From an uncultured Marmoricola sp. (lineage in GTDB: Bacteria; Actinomycetota; Actinomycetes; Propionibacteriales; Nocardioidaceae): DNA of 11,125 bases. Made by a program: the position numbers and the translations under genes. Below are positions 1-4,618 of this stretch, piece by piece (position 1 is the stretch's first letter; each line of letters begins with the position of its first letter). The notes beneath the pieces are model-generated. The model had not been told where the DNA came from. It was given only the letters and a program-made list of their open reading frames with translations, and made no database searches. Location of the stretch: NCBI GenBank assembly GCA_937868455.1, contig CALMMO010000143.1:1-11125 (forward strand), given 5' to 3'.

Positions 1-1
1 C

Positions 2-847
2 CAGCGTTGGTGGCCCCAAGGCATCACCACAAGCGCCGACGCCAACGACACTGGTGCTGTCCACGACCGCCGTTTGCTGATCACGAGTTGGTATTCGAAG
101 GGGGCAGAGCCGGGAGTGCCCGGCCCCAACGAAGGTAGCCGGATCACGATCGTTGATCTTGAGACGTTGAAGTACCGTCACGTGCTTCTGGTGACCGCGA
201 CTACTGACATGTTTGGTCGCCCTGCGGTGGCGCCTTTGCGGGTCCACGCGGGGGGCATCGTCTGGTTTGGCGACTACCTCTATGTGGCTGGCACCAAGCG
301 CGGCCTGTTCACCGCGCATCTACACGACCTCATGCACATCGAGAGCGACAGCGACACGTTTGGTTATCGCTATGTGCTGCCGGTGAGGTACGTCTACGAC
401 GCCTTTGCCGATGACGGTCACGAGCTGCTGCGCTACAGCTTCTTGTCTGTCGATCGCTCGACATCCCCACCTGAACTCGTCGCTGGGGAGTACGGCGTGC
501 TGGACATGAGCACTCGGCTAGCCCGATTTGAATTCGAAGACGACGGACTGTTGAGAGCCGACGAAGACGGATGTGCTCGCCCGGTGTTCATCGACGATGG
601 GGGCGTTGGGCATATGCAAGGCGCGTGTGTGGTGGGCGGGCGCTACTACGTCACCTCGTCGCGGGGCCGTTGGCGCCTGGGGAACATGTATTCAGGAACC
701 CCGGGCAAGCTGCGCCGGTTCAGATTCGCGCTGCCTCCCGGGCCAGAGGACATCTCGTATTGGCCGGAGACCGACCAACTATGGAGCTTGACCGAGTATC
801 CGAGCCGGCGCGTGGTGTTCGCGATGAACCGCAAGCAGTTCGGCTGA
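2..847 (+). CDS. Conserved secreted/beta-propeller-like protein, 5' end cut by window edge
   Basis: The reading frame is open from base 2 to a TGA at 845-847, giving 281 visible residues with no upstream stop. The gene therefore very likely begins before the window. A TTG at 74 is a possible start, but the residues before it (RWWPQGITTSADAND) look like coding sequence and continue into ITSWYSKG. The protein is rich in short beta-strand-like blocks with repeated G-D-x-L-Y-V and V-H-A-G-G-I-V-W elements and ends with GPEDISYWPETDQLWSLTEY. This resembles conserved actinobacterial secreted proteins of unknown function, probably with a propeller-like fold. That resemblance is from memory, and no catalytic motif is visible. 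Two Cys residues occur in the C-terminal half. The signal peptide, if any, lies outside the window. The next gene follows after 51 bases in the same direction. Confidence 0.8.
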   Translation, partial: QRWWPQGITTSADANDTGAVHDRRLLITSWYSKGAEPGVPGPNEGSRITIVDLETLKYRHVLLVTATTDMFGRPAVAPLRVHAGGIVWFGDYLYVAGTKRGLFTAHLHDLMHIESDSDTFGYRYVLPVRYVYDAFADDGHELLRYSFLSVDRSTSPPELVAGEYGVLDMSTRLARFEFEDDGLLRADEDGCARPVFIDDGGVGHMQGACVVGGRYYVTSSRGRWRLGNMYSGTPGKLRRFRFALPPGPEDISYWPETDQLWSLTEYPSRRVVFAMNRKQFG

Positions 848-886
848 CCCTGTGGATTCGCGCGGGCATCGATCAGGCTCCCCAGG

Positions 887-892
887 TAGCTT
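887..892 (+). promoter_or_regulatory. Candidate -10 hexamer TAGCTT of a leaderless promoter
   Basis: TAGCTT fits the actinobacterial TAnnnT -10 consensus and ends exactly six bases before the ATG at 899. That spacing would place the transcription start at or near the start codon. No Shine-Dalgarno sequence is close to this ATG, which agrees with leaderless initiation. The same spacing is seen at three other genes in this window. No clear -35 box is visible. Confidence 0.4.
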
Positions 893-898
893 GAACTC

Positions 899-1375
899 AT
901 GAGCACACGCCGCACCACCACCTGGGTAGCCGCCGCCGTTTCGGTGGTGACGTGCGTCGTTGCGTTGCTTGCTGTGGTGATCAGCAATCTGCCCTCACGC
1001 CCGACTCCTCAAGCGAGGCCCACTGACTTGCCGACGATCCCCGGCGCCTCAGTTGTGGCGATCCCTTCTGGTGGCCCCACGCGAGCGCTCGGCTTCCCGG
1101 TGCCGCCCTGGATCAAGGGAATCAAGAGTCCAGGCGGTCTCGATGAGACCTGGCAGTTCGATATTCCGACCACCGAGCCAGACCGGGTCATCGCGTTCTA
1201 CAAACGCATCTTGCCCAAGGCTGGCTACACCATCGAGACCGACGTCACCAAGCAACTCGGTGATGAGAAAGTGCGTTGGGACATCGTTTTCGACGGGCCA
1301 GCCCACGGCACCATCACCCGTGATCAAGCTGCCGGCACTGTCTTCGTGGCCGTTGGCGACCCGCTCAATCCTTAG
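899..1375 (+). CDS. Small membrane-anchored extracytoplasmic hypothetical protein
   Basis: This encodes 158 residues. Residues 9-30 (WVAAAVSVVTCVVALLAVVI) form one strongly hydrophobic segment after a short basic start (MSTRRTTT), so the protein is either an N-in membrane-anchored protein or carries an uncleaved signal. A proline/threonine-rich linker follows (about 31-65), then a compact soluble domain containing DRVIAFYKRILPKAGYTIET, a pattern seen in small actinobacterial lipoprotein-like domains of unknown function. The Cys in the hydrophobic stretch is not in a convincing lipobox. The ATG at 899 is the only sensible start and lies six bases after a TAGCTT hexamer. The stop codon overlaps the stop of the convergent oxidoreductase gene (TTAG at 1372-1375). 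I do not recognise a specific function. Confidence 0.8.
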   Translation: MSTRRTTTWVAAAVSVVTCVVALLAVVISNLPSRPTPQARPTDLPTIPGASVVAIPSGGPTRALGFPVPPWIKGIKSPGGLDETWQFDIPTTEPDRVIAFYKRILPKAGYTIETDVTKQLGDEKVRWDIVFDGPAHGTITRDQAAGTVFVAVGDPLNP

Positions 1376-2568
1376 AGCTGCACAGTCCAGTTCGCCGTGC
1401 GAGCACCGCTGGCAATCTCAGGGCAGTGGGTGCCGGTGAAGTTGGTGGGCATGCAGCGGTTGCAGTGGATGCACAGGCTTGGAGTCTGAGAGTCGGCTGC
1501 AATGCGGTTGATCAAGTCGGGCTCGCGCAGCAGCGCCCGAGCCATCGCCACGAACTCAAAGCCATCGGCCATGGCTTGGTCGATGCCGGGCTTGTCGACC
1601 ACTCCCCCGAGCAAGATCATCGGCAAGGTGAGTTCGGCGCGCACTTGCTTGGCCCGCTCCAACAGGTAGAGGTCTTCGTAGGGGTATTCCTTGAGGAACT
1701 GCTTGCCCACAAAGCCCATCGCGAACCTCACCGGCTGCGGCATCACCGCAGCAAACTCCTTGATAGGAGCCTTGCCCCGGAAGAGATACATCGGGTTGAG
1801 CAGCGAAGAACCCGCCGTCATTTCAAGGGCATCCACGTCGCCTGAAGCCTCCAGCCACTGCGCGGTCTGGATCGACTCGTCCATGGAGATGCCGCCCTTG
1901 ACCCCGTCGGTCATGTTCAGCTTGGCGATGATCGCGATCTTGTCGCCGACGGCTTCTCTGACCGCTCGGGTGATCCCCAGGGCGACTTTGGCGCGGTTAG
2001 CCAGGCTCCCGCCGTACTCATCGGTGCGGTGGTTGAGCTTGGGATTGAGGAAAGCACTGGCGAGGTAGGTGTGACCTAGGTGCACCTCGACTGCGTCAAA
2101 ACCCGCCTCAATCGCCATCCGTGCCGCGCGGGCGTGGTCGGCAATGACGCGCTCGATGTCCGCGTGGGTGGCCACCTTGGCAAACTGCATCGCCTGAGGT
2201 TGGAAGAACCTGCTCGGGGCCAAGCAGCGTGCCTTGTTGACCTTGCCATTTGCCACTGGGCCGGCATGGCCGATCTGAGCACTGACAGCCGCGCCTTCCG
2301 CGTGCACTGCCTCGGTGAGCTTGCGCAGACCGGGCATCGCTTCGGGACTCCACACCACCTGGTGCAGGTCGGTGCGCCCATCTGGGCTCACCGCGAGATA
2401 GGCCACGGTGGTCATGCCAACCCCGCCACGCGCTGGGGCCACGTGGTAGTCGATCAGGTCTTGGGTGACTCGATTGTGAAAGCTAAGCCCTTCGTACGTC
2501 GCCGCCTTGATCACGCGATTGCGCAACGTGATCGGACCCAGTTTTGCCTCACTGAAGATGTCGGCCAT
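1372..2568 (-). CDS. NADH:flavin oxidoreductase, Old Yellow Enzyme family
   Basis: This encodes 398 residues of a single FMN-binding TIM barrel. The start matches the family (F-x-x-x-x-L-G-P-I-T-L-R-N-R, residues 5-18). The active-site pair H163/H166 lies in EVHLGHTYLASAFLNP, followed by the family signature LNHRTDEYGGSLANR (178-192). The phosphate-binding GG (321-322) and MARALLREPDL (342-352) lie near the C-terminus. A C-terminal cysteine cluster, C366-x2-C369-x2-C372-x9-C382, resembles the cluster in the clostridial/YqiG-like branch and in dienoyl-CoA reductases, where it can bind an Fe-S cluster. Unlike those reductases there is no fused FAD domain. Known members reduce activated C=C bonds; the substrate here is unknown. 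It is the last gene of the minus-strand operon, nine bases after the cupin stop, and is convergent with the small membrane protein gene, sharing a TTAG stop overlap. Confidence 0.9.
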   Translation of the reverse strand: MADIFSEAKLGPITLRNRVIKAATYEGLSFHNRVTQDLIDYHVAPARGGVGMTTVAYLAVSPDGRTDLHQVVWSPEAMPGLRKLTEAVHAEGAAVSAQIGHAGPVANGKVNKARCLAPSRFFQPQAMQFAKVATHADIERVIADHARAARMAIEAGFDAVEVHLGHTYLASAFLNPKLNHRTDEYGGSLANRAKVALGITRAVREAVGDKIAIIAKLNMTDGVKGGISMDESIQTAQWLEASGDVDALEMTAGSSLLNPMYLFRGKAPIKEFAAVMPQPVRFAMGFVGKQFLKEYPYEDLYLLERAKQVRAELTLPMILLGGVVDKPGIDQAMADGFEFVAMARALLREPDLINRIAADSQTPSLCIHCNRCMPTNFTGTHCPEIASGARTANWTVQL

Positions 2569-2574
2569 AGGGCC

Positions 2575-2580
2575 AGGCTA
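2575..2580 (-). promoter_or_regulatory. Candidate internal leaderless -10 hexamer TAGCCT before the Old Yellow Enzyme gene
   Basis: On the minus strand TAGCCT ends six bases before the ATG at 2568. The nine bases TAGCCTGGC are identical, at the same distance from the start codon, upstream of the GNAT gene at 3953. The hexamer overlaps the cupin stop codon (TAG). A secondary promoter inside the operon is therefore possible; otherwise the gene is read from upstream. No good Shine-Dalgarno is visible for this start. Confidence 0.35.
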
Positions 2581-2901
2581 TGCCTCTCGAGGCAGCAGCA
2601 TCGTCACGGTCAGTGTGGTCTTTGTGTGCGCCTTGACTGCATGGGTCTCCATTGATCCCAGGTGCACGAGTGCACCTGGGATCAACTCGTAGTCGACACC
2701 CTCGGCGCTAAGCGTCGCGGCACCGGCCAACACTTGGATCAGCACCGGATGACGGGCCGCGTGGTCACTGAGTTCTTGCCCACTGTCGAACTCGAAGACG
2801 ACAACATGGGCCGAGTCAGTGACCAGCATCTTCTGGGCTCGCGGCCCACTGTCCCTGGGAGTCAGTGCACCAATCAGGCCGGCGACGTACGTAGCGCTCA
2901 T
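2578..2901 (-). CDS. Small single-domain cupin protein
   Basis: This encodes 107 residues forming one conserved cupin barrel. Motif 1 is around GQELSDHAARHPVLIQVLAG (41-60), with H47 and H51 as candidate metal ligands. Motif 2 is LIPGALVHLGSMETHAV (73-89), with PG followed by H80 and H87. Such short cupins bind a metal and act as dioxygenases, isomerases or small-ligand sensors; nothing here fixes the reaction. Translation looks coupled to the FMN reductase, because that gene's TAA ends two bases before this ATG. A perfect 34-base palindrome lies inside motif 2 (codons 73-83) and a 6+2+6 palindrome covers the last codons; both are listed separately. The flavin-enzyme neighbours suggest a shared catabolic or detoxification route, which is an inference. 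Confidence 0.85.
   Translation of the reverse strand: MSATYVAGLIGALTPRDSGPRAQKMLVTDSAHVVVFEFDSGQELSDHAARHPVLIQVLAGAATLSAEGVDYELIPGALVHLGSMETHAVKAHTKTTLTVTMLLPREA
2581..2594 (-). repeat. Perfect 6+2+6 bp inverted repeat at the cupin/oxidoreductase junction
   Basis: TGCCTC-TC-GAGGCA is a perfect inverted repeat over the last codons of the cupin gene, beginning one base from its stop and 13 bases from the oxidoreductase ATG. In mRNA it would form a small hairpin just upstream of the next start codon. It could affect the coupling of the two genes, or it may simply be chance in GC-rich coding sequence. Confidence 0.4.
2652..2685. repeat. Perfect 16+2+16 bp palindrome inside the cupin gene
   Basis: The arm TTGATCCCAGGTGCAC (2652-2667) is followed by two bases (GA) and its exact reverse complement (2670-2685). 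All 16 pairs match. On the minus strand it starts exactly at codon 73 of the cupin gene and encodes L-I-P-G-A-L-V-H-L-G-S, the core of cupin motif 2, so the sequence is constrained both as protein and as palindrome. In RNA it would form a very stable hairpin with a minimal loop. Its role is unknown. Confidence 0.85.
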
Positions 2902-2903
2902 GC

Positions 2904-3473
2904 TTATGAGCTTCGCAGACCCTTCATGGCAATCGTCAACGGCACCAACTGGTCGAGGAGCCCATTGACTTCGCCCGACCGACGCTCGCCGGGGTGGAAT
3001 TGTCCCTCGCTGAAGTCGGTGATCATGCTCAGGCTCACCTGGTTGCGGGCCGCTTGGAGACGGACGTTGGCCACGATGGTGCGCCAGTGCTCGATCGCCC
3101 GGGTGCCACCATCAAAGCCGTAGCCAATGAACCCGACGGTCTTCTCGTTCCACTCGGGGTAGAGCACATCGAGTGCATTCTTGAAGGCGGCAGGAACGCC
3201 GTGGTTGTACTCGGGCGTCACGAATACATAGCCGTCGAAGCGGTCAATGACACTGCTCCAGTTGCGGGTCTTCTCGCTGGCGTATTGCCGGTTGGCCGCA
3301 CCTGGGGGCATCGGATCGTTCAGCAAATCCAGGTCAAACTCGGCCAGGTCAACAAGTTCGTAGCTGGCATCGGTGCGTGCCGATGCGACTTCGTGGACCC
3401 AGGTGGCGATTGCCTCTCCGGCGCGGCCAGGCCGCGTGGAACCAATAATGATGGCGATGGTGGGGGTAGTCAT
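2904..3473 (-). CDS. NADPH-dependent FMN reductase (flavodoxin-like fold)
   Basis: This encodes 189 residues, the usual size for the family. The FMN phosphate loop is IIIGSTRPGRAGE (8-20). The family signature TPEYNHGVPAAFKNALD (86-102) contacts the flavin ring, and GYGFDGG (117-123) is the third flavin-binding loop. Members reduce FMN or quinones and azo compounds with NAD(P)H in the cytoplasm. Next to an Old Yellow Enzyme it may supply reduced flavin or act on the same compound; this is an inference. Translation starts at the ATG at 3471-3473, with no strong ribosome-binding site, 42 bases after the GNAT gene stop. Expression from the GNAT promoter as part of one operon is the simplest reading. 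The stop codon is two bases from the cupin start. Confidence 0.92.
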   Translation of the reverse strand: MTTPTIAIIIGSTRPGRAGEAIATWVHEVASARTDASYELVDLAEFDLDLLNDPMPPGAANRQYASEKTRNWSSVIDRFDGYVFVTPEYNHGVPAAFKNALDVLYPEWNEKTVGFIGYGFDGGTRAIEHWRTIVANVRLQAARNQVSLSMITDFSEGQFHPGERRSGEVNGLLDQLVPLTIAMKGLRSS

Positions 3474-3515
3474 GGTGGCCGCAACGAGGAGTACGTCGGC
3501 ACCATTCCCCGCGTC

Positions 3516-3953
3516 TCAAAGTTTGGTCGAGATTCTCATTCGCGGCAGCGACCGGCCTGCGATTGCGGTACTCGAACTCTCACCCACAACCACTGCCCCA
3601 AAGCGTGCATAGAACGGCACGGCCTGGGGATCGGCATCGAACTCGATTGCCTCGATTCCTTGTGCCCGCGCTTTCGACAGCGCAGCTTTCAACAGCGTTG
3701 CGCCCACACCTTGGCCGATTGCCTCAGGTGCCACGAACAACGCATCCAACTCCGACCCGACGAGGCTAAAGAATCCGACAACCTCACCACTTGTCTCGGC
3801 CAACGTGACCGTGTGCATCTGTCCGGGCTGCCACGTCAGGTCCGCTCGACAGGCTTCAAGGAATGCCTCGTCGTATCCCCAGTGCCCCTTGCTCCGTAAC
3901 GCCAAGTCACTGACGACGGATGCGTCGTCAAGGCACGCCGCGCGAAGTTCCAC
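3516..3953 (-). CDS. GNAT-family N-acetyltransferase
   Basis: This encodes 145 residues with the full GNAT layout: N-terminal strand and helices with MELRAACLDDASVVSDLAL (1-19), beta-4 with motif A ELDALFVAPEAIGQGVGATL (68-87) carrying the Q/R-x-x-G-x-G/A-type acetyl-CoA loop, and motif B AVPFYARFGAVVVGE (111-125). It transfers an acyl group from an acyl-CoA to an amine; the acceptor cannot be read from sequence. The start is a GTG. A TAG stop lies in frame four codons upstream, so GTG at 3953 is the first available start, and it sits six bases after a TAGCCT hexamer. It is the first gene of the minus-strand operon. Its promoter and first codons belong to a 44-bp repeat that recurs upstream of prpE, which raises the possibility that it modifies PrpE. 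That link is speculative. Confidence 0.88.
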   Translation of the reverse strand: MELRAACLDDASVVSDLALRSKGHWGYDEAFLEACRADLTWQPGQMHTVTLAETSGEVVGFFSLVGSELDALFVAPEAIGQGVGATLLKAALSKARAQGIEAIEFDADPQAVPFYARFGAVVVGESSSTAIAGRSLPRMRISTKL

Positions 3954-3959
3954 CGAGCC

Positions 3960-3965
3960 AGGCTA
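3960..3965 (-). promoter_or_regulatory. Candidate leaderless -10 hexamer TAGCCT of the GNAT operon
   Basis: Minus-strand TAGCCT fits TAnnnT and ends six bases before the GTG start at 3953. It overlaps one arm of the GGCTAA/TTAGCC palindrome, so a protein bound to the palindrome would block or modulate this promoter. Confidence 0.4.
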
Positions 3966-3978
3966 ATGACCGTTAGCC
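3961..3978. promoter_or_regulatory. Operator-like palindrome GGCTAA-N6-TTAGCC
   Basis: GGCTAATGACCGTTAGCC is a perfect 6-bp inverted repeat around TGACCG. It overlaps the putative GNAT -10 box. A second version with one arm mismatch (GGTTAA) is at 4534-4551, 67 bases before the prpE start. Conservation of the core in both copies of the 44-bp repeat supports a binding site for a dimeric regulator. No regulator gene is in the window. Confidence 0.5.
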
Positions 3979-4114
3979 GCGCCGTGCCAGCGCCTCTCAG
4001 CGATCCTCCTTCAGGGCATGGAGGAATCGGCGTAGCCATTCGCAATACCGTGCCGGGACGGCCAGGGTTACGGCACAATAGGCAATCAATCAAACATGGC
4101 TTCACGCGTCATAT

Positions 4115-4118
4115 GGAG
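4115..4118 (+). promoter_or_regulatory. Ribosome-binding site GGAG deciding the orphan gene start
   Basis: GGAG is followed by six bases and then the ATG at 4125. The spacing favours that start over the in-frame ATGs at 4113 and 4122. Confidence 0.5.
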
Positions 4119-4124
4119 AAGATG

Positions 4125-4442
4125 ATGGGTTTGTTTCGGGACTCTTCGGAGGAAAAACAGCTGCGAGATGCAGCAAACGATGTTGCGCAAATCGTGGGCC
4201 GAGTAGCAGAGGGCACTTTTCCAATGGACTACCTCACCGAGGTCTGGCCCTCCTATCAACAGAGAGTCCAGGCCAGCTACGACGCCGTAGCAGCAAAGCA
4301 TGGAGGAAAGGCACCCATAAAGATCCTGCGCGCCGCCTACGACATCGCAGCAATCTGGGCCGGTGAAGGGCCAGGATGTGCCAGGAGAGCGAGGCAGTTG
4401 TTGGAATCCGTCTGGTCCGATCTCGGCAGGCCGCTTGCCTGA
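4125..4442 (+). CDS. Orphan small helical protein of unknown function
   Basis: From the ATG at 4125 this encodes 105 residues. That start is chosen because GGAG at 4115-4118 lies six bases upstream. ATGs at 4113 and 4122 are in frame but badly spaced. A longer in-frame start at 3966 would begin inside the repeated regulatory element and add a low-complexity leader, so I reject it. The product looks all-helical: a charged start (MGLFRDSSEEKQLRDAANDV), a tryptophan-containing middle (TEVWPSYQQRVQ), and a C-terminal half with AAYDIAAIWAGEGPGC and RRARQLLESVWSDL. It has no TM segment and a single Cys. Codons such as GCA, GTA and CGA are more frequent than in neighbouring genes, a mild sign of a different history. 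It lies between two copies of a 44-bp repeat. I do not recognise the family. Confidence 0.65.
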   Translation: MGLFRDSSEEKQLRDAANDVAQIVGRVAEGTFPMDYLTEVWPSYQQRVQASYDAVAAKHGGKAPIKILRAAYDIAAIWAGEGPGCARRARQLLESVWSDLGRPLA

Positions 4443-4464
4443 CGGTTAGACGACTAAAGGCTGC

Positions 4465-4520
4465 GTCCCTAGATGTGGGCCTAAGGACACCGAACCAAAC
4501 CGGTCGTCACATCTAGGGAC
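4465..4520. repeat. Perfect 13-bp inverted repeat with 30-base loop
   Basis: GTCCCTAGATGTG (4465-4477) is exactly reverse-complemented at 4508-4520. The structure begins 22 bases after the orphan gene stop, and its right arm directly abuts copy 2 of the 44-bp repeat. It could terminate the orphan gene transcript, but no T-run follows on the plus strand. It could equally be a structured RNA read leftward from the promoter-like part of copy 2. The rest of this 176-base gap holds a small TTAG-ACGA-CTAA palindrome at 4446-4457 and the prpE leader. Confidence 0.8.
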
Positions 4521-4564
4521 TTCCACCAAGCCAGGTTAATGACCGTTAGCCGCGCAGTACCAGC
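4521..4564. repeat. 44-bp direct repeat, copy 2 (prpE side)
   Basis: This is the second copy of the repeat at 3948-3991, with 40 of 44 bases identical. It keeps a minus-strand TAACCT hexamer (4533-4538) followed after six bases by GTG (4524-4526), as in the GNAT gene. Here, however, the GTG opens only a 26-codon frame ending at 4446. The palindrome GGTTAA-N6-TTAGCC (4534-4551) lies 67 bases before the prpE ATG. Confidence 0.85.
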
Positions 4565-4600
4565 CCTTCATCGCCAGACCCGTGGACGCGCACAGATACT

Positions 4601-4606
4601 GAGGGG
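4601..4606 (+). promoter_or_regulatory. Ribosome-binding site GAGGGG of prpE
   Basis: GAGGGG ends 12 bases before the ATG at 4619, slightly long but the only purine-rich site present. No in-frame ATG or GTG lies closer, so the ATG at 4619 is retained. Unlike four other genes in the window, prpE has no TAnnnT at the leaderless distance. Confidence 0.4.
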
Positions 4607-4618
4607 CACAGTGACGTC

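Larger units (their letters stand above)
3948..3991. repeat. 44-bp direct repeat, copy 1 (GNAT promoter side)
   Basis: These 44 bases recur at 4521-4564 with 40 identities; the mismatches in this copy are at 3955, 3963, 3983 and 3986. The copy includes the first two codons of the GNAT gene (minus strand), its putative -10 element and the operator-like palindrome. The rest of the gap up to the orphan gene (3992-4124) holds two weak hairpins: TCCTCC/GGAGGA at 4004-4025 and GTGCCG/CGGCAC at 4050-4076. It also holds an A/T-rich patch at about 4072-4098 that may carry the orphan gene promoter. Confidence 0.85.

Noticed and set aside
2994..3899. 301-residue plus-strand open frame across the FMN reductase and GNAT genes
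   Set aside because: It is a shadow frame opposite two clear family members and has no recognisable domain.
3966..4124. Longer start (ATG at 3966) for the orphan gene
   Set aside because: The extra 53 residues would start inside the repeated operator element, look like non-coding translation and lack a ribosome-binding site; the ATG at 4125 has GGAG at good spacing.
4465..4520. Calling the 13-bp inverted repeat an intrinsic terminator
   Set aside because: No T-run follows the stem on the plus strand and the loop is 30 bases long; left as an unassigned inverted repeat.
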